From positions 1-12,767 of the forward strand of contig CALAYY010000234.1 in assembly GCA_937895465.1 (NCBI GenBank): DNA of 12,767 nt, written 5' to 3'. Every line of letters begins with the position of its first letter. Position 1 is the stretch's first letter. Shown here one piece after another: positions 1 through 7,670 of this stretch. The DNA comes from an uncultured Clostridia bacterium. GTDB taxonomy: Bacteria; Bacillota; Clostridia; Christensenellales; DUVY01. The translations under genes and the position numbers were made by a program. The notes beneath the pieces were generated by a model. It had not been told where the DNA came from. It worked only from the letters and a program-made list of their open reading frames with translations, and searched no databases.

Positions 1-2
1 AA

Positions 3-602
3 AAGCTTGGGCGGGGCAGACGGGGCAGAGCATTTGTTTCTGACACAGGCGGGGGATATATGTCATATATAATTAAGCCTGATATGCCGCCACGATATTC
101 TATGCTTATTAATCTTGCGGCAGGGCTTGCCGTTTTTGATACCTTGAAAGAGTATGGTTTTGAGCCGTTTTTAAAATATCCCAATGACATATATATCAAC
201 GGAAAAAAGGTGTGTGGAATACTGACTGAAACGCTTGCTGACGTGGATACTTTGATGTGGGCAATAGTCGGTATAGGAGTTAATGTCAATAATCTAATTG
301 ACCGAAATTTGAAAGAAATTGCGGTGTCTTTATATGATATTTCGGGCAAAAAGTTTGTAAGAGCTGAGATAATAAAAGAGATTATAAAAAACTTTGATTA
401 TTATTTGACTCAAGATATTGTAATGCAATATAAACAAAAATGTGCTATGATTGGTACTGATATTATAATCATTAATGACGATAACACTAAAAGTAATGTG
501 ATAGCAGAGGATATTAGAGAGGACGGATTATTAATTGTAAGCCGTGATGGACAAAAGCAGTTGGCTATAGGCGGCGAAGTAAGCGTAAGACCAAATAATT
601 AA
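3..602 (+). CDS. birA: Biotin--[acetyl-CoA-carboxylase] ligase, 3' part
   Basis: The enzyme activates biotin as biotinyl-AMP and transfers it to the lysine of the biotin carboxyl carrier domain; it is cytosolic. The reading frame is open from the window edge, so the 5' end lies outside. Near the edge, before the first in-frame ATG at 60, it already encodes the glycine/arginine adenylate-binding loop GRGRRGR followed by FVSDTGGGYMS, so a start at 60 would cut off the active site. Further on are KYPNDI (usual form KWPNDI), KVCGILTE and GIGVNVN, all BirA catalytic-core motifs. The last 50 residues match the SH3-like C-terminal domain, ending GGEVSVRP. Whether an N-terminal DNA-binding domain (repressor type) exists cannot be seen. 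The stop is 21 bp before the next gene, so co-transcription is likely. Confidence 0.93.
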   Translation, partial: KLGRGRRGRAFVSDTGGGYMSYIIKPDMPPRYSMLINLAAGLAVFDTLKEYGFEPFLKYPNDIYINGKKVCGILTETLADVDTLMWAIVGIGVNVNNLIDRNLKEIAVSLYDISGKKFVRAEIIKEIIKNFDYYLTQDIVMQYKQKCAMIGTDIIIINDDNTKSNVIAEDIREDGLLIVSRDGQKQLAIGGEVSVRPNN

Positions 603-623
603 AATGAGGAATCAAAAATTTTT

Positions 624-1511
624 ATGGAAAATGTATTAATAGGACATAGCAATGACGATTATACCGGCGTAAGCGTGGTTATATTTCCCCAAGGTGCGGT
701 AGCAGGCGTTGATGTAAGAGGAAGTGCACCAGGGACTAGAGAAACAGACTTATTAAAATGCGGCAATTCTGTTCAAAAAGTAACTGCAATTATGCTAGCA
801 GGCGGCAGTGCGTTTGGGCTTGACGCTGCGAGCGGAGTGATGAGATTTTTGTATGAAAAGGGCTGGGGCTTTAACAAAGGCAAGCATATTGTGCCTATAG
901 TTCCGAGTGCAATATTGTTTGACCTAAACGACGGCAAATTGCATTTTCCTGATAACGAAATGGGTTATGTAGCATGCAAAAATGCTAAGAGTGATAACCT
1001 TGTAGGCGGAAAAATAGGTGCAGGCAAGGGTGCAACAGTAGGCAAGGTGCTGGGACTCTTTTATTCGTGCTGGGGAGGCATCGGAACGGCTTCAGTCAAA
1101 ATTGGGCATGCTACTGTATCTGCTATGGTGGCTGTCAATGCTTTTGGAGATGTTTATGACTGCAACAACGGCAGGATTATAGCAGGCGCCAAAATAGGTG
1201 ATGGAGAATTTTTGGACACGGCAAAATATATGATGACCAATGACTTAAGCTTGTATAAGGGCGGCGGTACTAATACGACTATTGGAGTAGTATTTACTGA
1301 TGCAAAACTTAGTAAAGAACAAGCTAATAAGCTTGCAAGCATTTCTCATAACGGGCTTGCTATGTCTATCCGTCCTGTTCATACAATGCTTGACGGCGAT
1401 ACGATGTTTGCGGCTAGCTGCGGCGACATTGAGGCAGAATTTAACAGCCTTTGTGTAGGTGCGGTAGAAGCGGTAAGACTTGCCGTAATCAATGCGGTAA
1501 AACCTGTATAA
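624..1511 (+). CDS. P1/DmpA-family (S58) peptidase, Ntn-hydrolase fold
   Basis: A 295-residue protein of the P1 family (MEROPS S58: DmpA aminopeptidase, BapA beta-peptidyl aminopeptidases). Members are made as one chain and cleave themselves to expose an N-terminal Ser or Thr nucleophile, then act as aminopeptidases or amidases. Visible family motifs are VDVRGSAPGTRETD (30-43), LAGGSAFGLDAASGVMRFL (58-76), the Gly-rich GGKIGAGKGATVGK (128-141) and NTTIGVVFTDAKL (217-229). The expected self-cleavage site is Asn217/Thr218, which makes Thr218 the likely nucleophile. No signal peptide or membrane segment is seen, so it is probably cytosolic. A weak GAGG-type ribosome site lies around 606-610. It sits between birA and acpS with short gaps, which fits one operon. 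The natural substrate cannot be told from sequence. Confidence 0.88.
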   Translation: MENVLIGHSNDDYTGVSVVIFPQGAVAGVDVRGSAPGTRETDLLKCGNSVQKVTAIMLAGGSAFGLDAASGVMRFLYEKGWGFNKGKHIVPIVPSAILFDLNDGKLHFPDNEMGYVACKNAKSDNLVGGKIGAGKGATVGKVLGLFYSCWGGIGTASVKIGHATVSAMVAVNAFGDVYDCNNGRIIAGAKIGDGEFLDTAKYMMTNDLSLYKGGGTNTTIGVVFTDAKLSKEQANKLASISHNGLAMSIRPVHTMLDGDTMFAASCGDIEAEFNSLCVGAVEAVRLAVINAVKPV

Positions 1512-1514
1512 ACA

Positions 1515-1865
1515 ATGATAGGCATTGACATTATTGAAATTGAGCGAATCCAAAAGGCAATAGACCGCACGCCGTCTTTTTTAGACAAAGCCTTTACAGA
1601 ATATGAAAGAGAATATTATGAGAAAAACGGCAGGCAAACTAAGACACTTGCAGGCATTTTTTGTGCAAAAGAAGCGGCAGTAAAGGCTCTCAAAACAGGC
1701 TTTAACGGCATATCCCTAATGGATATTGAAGTTAGGCATACTAAGTCAGGCAGTCCCTATCTTAACTTTTTTGGAAAAGCTTTGGAAATAATCAAAGACA
1801 AACAAGCAGAACTTAGTATTTCTCATAGCCAAAAGTATGCGGTTGCTGTTTGCTTGATACAATAG
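1515..1865 (+). CDS. acpS: Holo-[acyl-carrier-protein] synthase
   Basis: AcpS moves 4'-phosphopantetheine from coenzyme A to the serine of apo-ACP, making ACP usable for fatty acid synthesis. Its 116 residues match the usual AcpS length. The N-terminal MIGIDIIEIERI carries the metal-binding Asp5, and FCAKEAAVKAL (49-59) carries the second metal ligand Glu53 with the Lys that contacts CoA. SISHSQKYAVAV (101-112) is the closing family motif. The ATG follows the previous stop by only 3 bp and has no strong ribosome site of its own, so translation is probably coupled to the peptidase gene. In many Bacillota acpS sits directly beside nnr; here an oppositely oriented gene lies between them. Confidence 0.95.
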   Translation: MIGIDIIEIERIQKAIDRTPSFLDKAFTEYEREYYEKNGRQTKTLAGIFCAKEAAVKALKTGFNGISLMDIEVRHTKSGSPYLNFFGKALEIIKDKQAELSISHSQKYAVAVCLIQ

Positions 1866-1884
1866 GGACATGCCTTTTGCTTTT

Positions 1885-2448
1885 TTAAATTCTAAATTGA
1901 CGGATTATTCCCTCTGCCATCATATCGCCCATTTCTAATGCTTGTGCCTGAACCAAATCAAATTGGGCAACACCTTTTTCATATTCATGACTTAGAATCT
2001 GAACTACTTCTGTTTCCAGTAGTTCCAAATGCTCAAACATCATATCACGCCATTCATTTTGTTTCCAATAAGGGTTGACAGCAGCCATAAACTTTGCAAT
2101 CATTTCTGCGTTTTCAAACCAAAGTCTACGCTGTCTGTTGTATTCATTGGTGTTATGGGCTTTGGCGGCATCTACTAAGGCTGCTGCAATCAAAAGATGT
2201 TCGGTCAATAGTTGGGCATACTTTGAAGCACTGTTTCCATAAAAAGGTCTTAAAGCCTTTTCAAAATCGGCAGGGTTTCTAAGTAATCTTTTGGTTACGG
2301 GCTGCAAGTCAGGCAATTCTAAAATGCTGCTGATAACAAAAGACCTCGTCCACACAACATGTTCATCCCAAAGTCTTCTAAACGTATTGATAATATGTAA
2401 CTGTTCGGGGTTAGTACATGTTTGTTCACTGTTGTTTCTATGATACAT
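1885..2448 (-). CDS. Conserved helical protein of unknown function with repeated Glu-His pairs
   Basis: A 187-residue protein, all helical in appearance, of a type I recognise from other Bacillota genomes but for which I know no tested function. The ATG at 2448 is chosen because AAGGAG lies 7 bp upstream; an in-frame ATG 12 codons earlier (2484) has no such site. The chain looks internally duplicated: residues 56-96 (RNPADFEKALRPFYG...LLTEHLLIAAALV) align with 110-152 (FENAEMIAKFMAAVNPYW...MMFEHLELLETEVV). Each unit has an N-[AP]-[DE] turn, an aromatic/Pro turn and a Glu-His pair (E83-H84, E139-H140). Another Glu-His, E29-H30, lies in WDEHVVWTR, and His154 follows. The pattern suggests a two-fold four-helix bundle, possibly metal binding; that is inference. 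No signal peptide or membrane segment is seen. It converges on acpS with a 19-bp gap. Confidence 0.8.
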   Translation of the reverse strand: MYHRNNSEQTCTNPEQLHIINTFRRLWDEHVVWTRSFVISSILELPDLQPVTKRLLRNPADFEKALRPFYGNSASKYAQLLTEHLLIAAALVDAAKAHNTNEYNRQRRLWFENAEMIAKFMAAVNPYWKQNEWRDMMFEHLELLETEVVQILSHEYEKGVAQFDLVQAQALEMGDMMAEGIIRQFRI

Positions 2449-2475
2449 ATTTTTCTCCTTATAATAAGTGATAAT

Positions 2476-2502
2476 CAATACCATACTATGCGTCTGGTAT
2501 TG
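2476..2502. promoter_or_regulatory. Inverted repeat in the divergent intergenic region, candidate operator
   Basis: A perfect 8-bp inverted repeat, CAATACCA (2476-2483) and TGGTATTG (2495-2502), is separated by 11 bp. It lies between the divergent starts of the unknown-function gene (2448, minus) and nnr (2554, plus), close to where promoters should be. Arm and spacer sizes suit a dimeric repressor site, but a chance palindrome in AT-rich DNA cannot be excluded. Confidence 0.35.
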
Positions 2503-2505
2503 TTT

Positions 2506-2537
2506 TTGATAAAGAGATAATCATATTATGATATAAT
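2506..2537 (+). promoter_or_regulatory. Possible nnr promoter
   Basis: Upstream of nnr there is TTGATA (2506-2511) and a perfect TATAAT (2532-2537). Their 20-bp spacing is longer than the usual 17, but the intermediate TATGAT (2527-2532) gives 15. The -10 placement leaves a leader of about 10 bases, including the AAGGTGA ribosome site at 2543-2549. This is a plausible but imperfect match. Confidence 0.3.
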
Positions 2538-2553
2538 AAGACAAGGTGAAATT

Positions 2554-4038
2554 ATGTTTTTATATTCGTCCAAACAAATGAATGATATTGATCGATATAA
2601 TGAAGAGGTACTAGGTGTTAGCACTGTTACGTTAATGGGACGTGCAGGCAAGGCTTTGGCAAGTGCGGTAAAAAGTGTGGCTAAGAAAAAAATTGCTATA
2701 GTCTGCGGAACGGGCAATAACGGCGGCGATGGTTTGGCGGCGGCGGTTGATTTGATCAAATCATCATATGTTATCGATGTGTTTTATATAGATGAAATCA
2801 AATCAAATGCTTCTATGTATTATTATAAGCAGCTTATAGAATACGGTATAAAGCCTTTAAAGGCTGTAGGGCAGGACTTCTCACAATATGATGTAATAGT
2901 TGACGCAATCTTTGGAACAGGGCTGAAAAAAGCAGTTGACGGCATTTATAAAGAAATTATACAAGCAATTAATCAAAGTAATGCCTATATTATAAGCGCA
3001 GATATTCCAAGCGGACTTAACTCTGATAACGGCTTGATTATGGGCGAATGCGTAAAAGCCGATGTTACCGTAACATTTGTTGGGTATAAATTGGGGCGTT
3101 TTCTTAATGACGGCATAGATGTGTGCGGACAAATTGTGCTTGATGATTTGAATGCGGCAATTTTAGAAAAAGAAAAAATCATTGAAGTGCCTGATAAGGT
3201 GGTTTTACCCAAAAGGGCAAGGGCAGCACATAAGGGTAATTTTGCTGGTATCAAGATAATTGCAGGAAGCGATAAAATGTGCGGTGCGGCATATCTTGGG
3301 CTTAGCTCGGCTAAAGCCGCACTACTTAGCGGTGCGGGTTTGGTTACTTTGGCAGTTCCTAGCTCTATAAAATGTGCTTATATGCCAAGGGTTACAGAAA
3401 GTATGCTGTACTTTTTGTCTGACCAAAATGGGCAGATAGTGTTTGATAAGGCAGAGATTGATATATTGCTGCAAAAAGCTGATGTACTCATAATTGGTAT
3501 GGGTTTGGGCAAAAGCGAGCAAGTCAAAAAAATCATTGATTATGTGCTAAAAAATTTTGAATTAACAGTGGTCGTTGATGCAGACGGTCTTAACAGTTTG
3601 GACTTAAACAGTCTGCAAGATACTAAGAGCAAAGTCATAATTACTCCGCATGTGGGGGAGTTTGCAAGGCTTATTGATAAAAGCATTGAGGAAGTTAAGA
3701 ATGACCCCATAGGCTTGGCAAAGCAATTTAGTAATGAATATGGGGTTATAACTGTTTTGAAAAGTAATTGCACTGTTATTACAGACGGCAATAGAGTTTT
3801 GGTTAATATCACAGGAACAGGAGCGCAAGCTAAGGGCGGCAGCGGAGATGTACTTTCTGGGTGTATGGGTGCGCTAGTTAAGATATTAGAGCCAATTGAC
3901 GCTTGCTTTGTTGCTTGTTTTATTTGCGGACAAGCTGCAATTAACGCTGAACACCAAAAAGGCTCATACAGTGTTCTTGCTTCTGATGTTATAGATAATA
4001 TCCCAAGTGTGATTAAGGGGCTTATTAGTTTATATTAA
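2554..4038 (+). CDS. nnr: Bifunctional NAD(P)H-hydrate epimerase / ADP-dependent NAD(P)H-hydrate dehydratase
   Basis: This metabolite-repair enzyme of the cytosol restores damaged hydrated NADH and NADPH (NADHX, NADPHX). The N-terminal half interconverts the R and S epimers and the C-terminal half dehydrates the S form using ADP. Residues 1-205 are the YjeF_N domain with CGTGNNGGDG (51-60), VDAIFGTG (116-123) and SADIPSGL (148-155). Residues 220-494 are the ribokinase-like dehydratase domain with HKGNFAGI (226-233), ITPHVGEFARL (363-373) and GTGAQAKGGSGDVLSG (421-436), where Asp432 is the expected catalytic residue. The 494-residue length is normal for the fused form. AAGGTGA (2543-2549) sets the start. 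No terminator is obvious in the 64 bp before the restriction gene. Confidence 0.95.
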   Translation: MFLYSSKQMNDIDRYNEEVLGVSTVTLMGRAGKALASAVKSVAKKKIAIVCGTGNNGGDGLAAAVDLIKSSYVIDVFYIDEIKSNASMYYYKQLIEYGIKPLKAVGQDFSQYDVIVDAIFGTGLKKAVDGIYKEIIQAINQSNAYIISADIPSGLNSDNGLIMGECVKADVTVTFVGYKLGRFLNDGIDVCGQIVLDDLNAAILEKEKIIEVPDKVVLPKRARAAHKGNFAGIKIIAGSDKMCGAAYLGLSSAKAALLSGAGLVTLAVPSSIKCAYMPRVTESMLYFLSDQNGQIVFDKAEIDILLQKADVLIIGMGLGKSEQVKKIIDYVLKNFELTVVVDADGLNSLDLNSLQDTKSKVIITPHVGEFARLIDKSIEEVKNDPIGLAKQFSNEYGVITVLKSNCTVITDGNRVLVNITGTGAQAKGGSGDVLSGCMGALVKILEPIDACFVACFICGQAAINAEHQKGSYSVLASDVIDNIPSVIKGLISLY

Positions 4039-4051
4039 TAATGATAATATG

Positions 4052-4080
4052 TTTTTTCAAAAGCAGTTTTATGTTATAAT
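4052..4080 (+). promoter_or_regulatory. Promoter of the restriction-modification operon (extended -10)
   Basis: TGTTATAAT at 4072-4080 is an extended -10 element with a perfect TATAAT hexamer. A T-rich stretch at 4052-4059 sits at -35 distance but is a poor match to TTGACA. Transcription would begin near 4087, just before the GGAG ribosome site at 4094-4097, and would carry both R and M genes. Confidence 0.55.
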
Positions 4081-4102
4081 ATTCAATATATATGGAGTTA
4101 AT

Positions 4103-4939
4103 ATGAATATCATTAGAGCTATAATAAATATAGTTAATTGTCCTAGTTATAAAACAAAAGACTATGTAAAAAGTAGAAATAGAATAAACAATATGGGTGA
4201 AGCATTAGAATTATTTATTATGGATGCTTTTTCTGGAGCTTTCTATATTGATGATGTTGAACAAGCTCAAGAAAGATATTTTAATGCATTTTCATATAAA
4301 GGGAATCAAAACAATCCTCCTGATTTAATATTGAAAGGTGGAGATGCAATAGAAGTTAAGAAAATTGAATCATCAGGGTCTGCTTTAGCGCTTAACAGTT
4401 CATATCCAAAGGCTAAATTATATAGCGATAGCCCTATGATTACATATGCCTGCAAAAATTGTGAAAATTGGGTTGAAAAAGATATAATTTATGCTGTAGG
4501 CGTTGTAAAGGATAATCAAATTAGTCATTTGTGTTTTGTTTATGGAATTGATTATGCAGCAAGCCGAGATGTTTACGAGAGAATAAAAGATGTTATTAAA
4601 ACGGGTGTTTCCGATATTCAAGATGTAGAGTTCTCTGAAACAAATGAGTTAGGCCGAGTTAATAAAGTCGATCCATTGGGGATTACATATCTTAGAGTTC
4701 GTGGGATGTGGCATATTGAAAATCCAATAAAATTATTTAGTTATGTTTATCAACCAATAGAAAAGATTGATTTTAAATTTTTTGCTATAATTAATAATGA
4801 TAAATTTAATACATTTGATGAAAAAGATATAAAAGAGCTAAAGGAATGCAAAAATTTAAGCATTAAGGATATAAAGATAAAAGAGCCTGATAATCCAGCA
4901 AGATTAAAAGACGCTAAGCTCATAACATATTTGAGGTAA
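4103..4939 (+). CDS. Type II restriction endonuclease, NgoPII-like (predicted target GGCC)
   Basis: A 278-residue nuclease predicted to cut unmethylated GGCC. The N-terminal MNIIRAIINIVN...RNRINNMGEALE resembles R.NgoPII, as recalled rather than searched. Residues 72-88 contain PPD74...E84-V-K86, a well-formed PD-(D/E)xK nuclease core. CKNC at 117-120 may be a small structural motif. I choose the ATG at 4103 because GGAG lies 5 bp upstream and the family start is MNI; the earlier in-frame ATG at 4049 lies upstream of the promoter's -10 element. The gene is followed after 2 bp by a HaeIII-like methylase, which supports the specificity. It is visibly more AT-rich than birA-nnr, which suggests horizontal acquisition. 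Nearest alternative: another PD-(D/E)xK enzyme with the same partner. Confidence 0.88.
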   Translation: MNIIRAIINIVNCPSYKTKDYVKSRNRINNMGEALELFIMDAFSGAFYIDDVEQAQERYFNAFSYKGNQNNPPDLILKGGDAIEVKKIESSGSALALNSSYPKAKLYSDSPMITYACKNCENWVEKDIIYAVGVVKDNQISHLCFVYGIDYAASRDVYERIKDVIKTGVSDIQDVEFSETNELGRVNKVDPLGITYLRVRGMWHIENPIKLFSYVYQPIEKIDFKFFAIINNDKFNTFDEKDIKELKECKNLSIKDIKIKEPDNPARLKDAKLITYLR

Positions 4940-4941
4940 AA

Positions 4942-5919
4942 ATGAAGATAGTAAGTTTGTTTTCAGGAGCTGGCGGTTTAGACTTAGGGTTTAAAATGGC
5001 TGGCTTTAATATTATTTATGCTAATGAATATGATAAAAGCATTTGGGAAACCTATGAAAAAAATCATAAAATTGATTTGGATAAAAGGGATATAAGAATA
5101 ATAGAATCACAAGAAATTCCTTCCTGTGACGGAATAATAGGTGGTCCTCCTTGTCAAAGCTGGAGTGAAGCAGGAGCTTTAAAGGGGATAAGAGATGAGA
5201 GAGGAAAACTTTTTTTTGAATTTATTAGGATTATAAAAGATAAACAACCTAAGTTTTTTGTAGCAGAAAATGTTTCAGGCATATTAGCTGATATACATAA
5301 ACTTTCAGTTGATAATATTATTCAATGTTTTAAAGATGTTGGATATAATGTTGAAATTCACTTACTAAATGCTAATGATTATAATGTCCCTCAAATAAGA
5401 AAACGAGTATTTTTTGTAGGGTTAAGAAAAGATTTTAATTATAGTTTTAAATTGCCCCCAAAAACTACTTATAAACCTACATTAAGAGACGCTATTTATG
5501 ATTTGAAAGAGTTGGCTATACCTGCTAAGTCTAATAACTTAACAAATGGGTCAAAATGTATTATATCTAATCATGAATATATGACTGGCGGTTTTTCTAC
5601 TATATACATGTCAAGAAACAGAGTAAAGAATTGGGATGAGCCTTCCTTTACTATTCAAGCTGGCGGAAGACATGCTCCAATACATCCGCAAGCTCCTAAA
5701 ATGCTTTTTGTTGAACAAAACAAAAGAATATTCGTTCCTGGAAAAGAAAGTGAGTATAGACGGCTAAGTGTAAGAGAATGTGCCCGAATTCAAACCTTTT
5801 CAGATGATTTTATTTTTTACTATGATAAATTATCAGATGGATATAAAATGGTAGGAAATGCTGTGCCTGTAAAATTAGCTAAAACTATTGCTATGCAAAT
5901 TAATAAATGTTTTATTTAA
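4942..5919 (+). CDS. DNA (cytosine-5-)-methyltransferase, M.HaeIII-like (predicted GGCC)
   Basis: This enzyme transfers a methyl group from S-adenosylmethionine to C5 of cytosine, protecting host GGCC sites from the partner nuclease. All main m5C motifs are present in order: SLFSGAGGLDLGF (I, 5-17), GGPPCQSWSE with catalytic Cys71 (IV), AENV (VI, 108-111), QIRKRVFFVG (VIII, 151-160), RRLSVRECARIQTF (IX) and GNAVPV (X, 305-310). The 325-residue length is close to M.HaeIII. The recognition-domain stretch SRNRV...EPSFTIQAGGR...HPQAP (224-252) closely follows M.HaeIII as I recall it, hence the GGCC prediction. Its ribosome site TTGAGGT overlaps the end of the nuclease gene, and the genes are 2 bp apart, so translation is probably coupled. 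No controller gene is visible. Confidence 0.95.
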   Translation: MKIVSLFSGAGGLDLGFKMAGFNIIYANEYDKSIWETYEKNHKIDLDKRDIRIIESQEIPSCDGIIGGPPCQSWSEAGALKGIRDERGKLFFEFIRIIKDKQPKFFVAENVSGILADIHKLSVDNIIQCFKDVGYNVEIHLLNANDYNVPQIRKRVFFVGLRKDFNYSFKLPPKTTYKPTLRDAIYDLKELAIPAKSNNLTNGSKCIISNHEYMTGGFSTIYMSRNRVKNWDEPSFTIQAGGRHAPIHPQAPKMLFVEQNKRIFVPGKESEYRRLSVRECARIQTFSDDFIFYYDKLSDGYKMVGNAVPVKLAKTIAMQINKCFI

Positions 5920-5957
5920 TAAATTTTTATACCTATTATAAAATCTAATAACTACAA

Positions 5958-5987
5958 AAAAGGACAGATGTTGCCATCTGTCCTTTT
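5958..5987. terminator. Bidirectional rho-independent terminator between the methylase and groEL genes
   Basis: A perfect 13-bp stem (AAAAGGACAGATG / CATCTGTCCTTTT) encloses the 4-base loop TTGC. Read on the minus strand it is followed by a T-run 23 bases after the groEL stop. Read on the plus strand it ends in TTTTG and further T-rich sequence 38 bases after the methylase stop. It therefore serves both convergent operons. Confidence 0.9.
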
Positions 5988-6010
5988 GTAATTATTTCTA
6001 TTATTTAATC

Positions 6011-7639
6011 TTAATACATTCCATCCATGCCGCCAGGAGCTGCAGGAGCTGCAGGTGATTTTTCGGGAATGTCAGCAACAACTGCTTCTGTAGTTAATAA
6101 CGAAGAAGCAACGCTTGCTGCGTTTTGCAATGCCGAACGGGTAACTTTGGTAGGGTCGATTATGCCCTTAGCTACCATATCGCCGTATTCGCCTTTTAAT
6201 GCATCATAGCCGTAGTTAGCGGTCTTGCCTTCTAATACCTTGGATATGATTACTCCGCCGTCCACACCTGCGTTTTCTGCGATTTGCTTTAGGGGAGATT
6301 CGATAGCCTTTAATACTATTGCAGCGCCAGTCTTTTCGTCTCCGCTTAACTTAGATACAAGCTTTTGCAAAGCAGGAATAGCCGCCAATAATGCAACACC
6401 GCCTCCAGGAACAATACCTTCTTCTACAGCGGCACGTGTAGCAGCCAAAGCGTCTTCTATTCTGAGCTTTCTTTCTTTCATTTCTACTTCGGTAGCAGCA
6501 CCTACATTGATAACAGCTACACCGCCGGATAACTTAGCAAGGCGTTCTTGCAGCTTTTCTCTGTCATAATCGCTTGTGGTTTCGACAATCTGAGCCTTAA
6601 TAGCTTTTATTCTTGCCTTAATGTCTTCGCTTGTGCCTGCACCTTCTACTATAGTAGTGTTGTCTTTGTCAATCTTAACCTGTTTTGCTTTGCCCAATTG
6701 GTCAAGCTTGGTTTCTTTGAGTTCAAGACCCAACTTTTCGGTGATTACCTGACCGCCAGTCAAAATAGCTATGTCTTGCAACATTGCCTCTCTTCTGTCG
6801 CCAAAGCCGGGAGCCTTAACAGCAACACAAGTAAATGCACCGCGAAGCTTATTGAGAATAAGTGTAGCCAATGCTTCGCCTTCTATATCTTCTGCAATAA
6901 TCAAAAGCTTGTTGCCGCTTTGAACAACCTGTTCTAATACGGGCAAAATCTCTTGGATATTGCTGATCTTTTTGTCTGTGATAAGGATAAGGGGATTATC
7001 CAAAACAGCTTCCATTTTTTCGGAATTGGTTACCATATAAGGGGAAGCATAACCTCTGTCAAACTGCATGCCTTCTACTACAGAAAGCTCAGTTTTCATG
7101 GTCTTGCTCTCTTCTACAGTAATAACGCCGTCTTTTCCAACCTTTTCCATAGCTTCTGAAACGAGCTTGCCTACTTCTTCATCTCCTGCGGAGTTAGAAG
7201 CAACTTGGCTTATGGATTCCTTAGAATCAATTGGCTTAGAAATCTTTTTGAGTTCGGCTACTACTGTCTCGGTAGCGGCAATAATACCCTTTCTTATAAT
7301 AATAGGGTTAGCGCCTGCGGCTACGTTCTTTAGACCTTCTTTGATGATTATTTGAGCCAAAAGCGCTGCGGTAGTAGTACCGTCACCTGCGACATCATTG
7401 GTCTTGGTTGCAACTTCTTTTACAAGCTGTGCACCCATGTTTTCAAACGGATCGCTAAGTTCAATTTCCTTTGCAATGGTTACACCGTCATTGGTAATAA
7501 GCGGTGAACCAAACTTTTTATCTAAAACTACATTGCGGCCCTTAGGTCCGAGCGTTATTTTGACGGTATTAACCAGAGTATCTACGCCCGCTTCAAGTGC
7601 CTGTCTTGCTTCTGAACTTGTTTTGATTTGTTTAGCCAT
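6011..7639 (-). CDS. groL: Chaperonin GroEL (Hsp60)
   Basis: A 542-residue cytosolic chaperonin subunit that forms the double seven-membered ring and folds proteins with GroES in an ATP-driven cycle. The N-terminal AKQIKTSSEARQALEAGVD, the nucleotide-binding ITLGPKGRNVVLD (28-40), ITNDGVT with Asp51 and DVAGDGTTTA with Asp86 (equivalent to E. coli Asp52 and Asp87) are intact. RIEDALAATRAAVEEGIVPGGG also matches the family. The C-terminus ends GGMDGMY, a short form of the usual Gly-Met tail. An AAAGGAGA ribosome site lies about 10 bp upstream of the ATG. It follows groES by 31 bp on the same strand and ends at the hairpin terminator. Everything expected of a working protein is present. Confidence 0.98.
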   Translation of the reverse strand: MAKQIKTSSEARQALEAGVDTLVNTVKITLGPKGRNVVLDKKFGSPLITNDGVTIAKEIELSDPFENMGAQLVKEVATKTNDVAGDGTTTAALLAQIIIKEGLKNVAAGANPIIIRKGIIAATETVVAELKKISKPIDSKESISQVASNSAGDEEVGKLVSEAMEKVGKDGVITVEESKTMKTELSVVEGMQFDRGYASPYMVTNSEKMEAVLDNPLILITDKKISNIQEILPVLEQVVQSGNKLLIIAEDIEGEALATLILNKLRGAFTCVAVKAPGFGDRREAMLQDIAILTGGQVITEKLGLELKETKLDQLGKAKQVKIDKDNTTIVEGAGTSEDIKARIKAIKAQIVETTSDYDREKLQERLAKLSGGVAVINVGAATEVEMKERKLRIEDALAATRAAVEEGIVPGGGVALLAAIPALQKLVSKLSGDEKTGAAIVLKAIESPLKQIAENAGVDGGVIISKVLEGKTANYGYDALKGEYGDMVAKGIIDPTKVTRSALQNAASVASSLLTTEAVVADIPEKSPAAPAAPGGMDGMY

Positions 7640-7670
7640 ATAATATTCTCTCCTTTAAATCTGTATTCGA

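Noticed and set aside
1866..1884. Terminator between convergent acpS and the unknown-function gene.
   Set aside because: There is a T-rich stretch but no stem of useful length in or around the 19-bp gap.
4049..4102. Longer start for the restriction gene at the ATG at 4049.
   Set aside because: It lies upstream of the promoter's -10 element, lacks a ribosome site and adds 18 residues not expected in the family.
6027..7643. Several open frames on the plus strand opposite groEL.
   Set aside because: They are antisense shadows of a well-conserved gene, with no ribosome sites and no recognisable domains.
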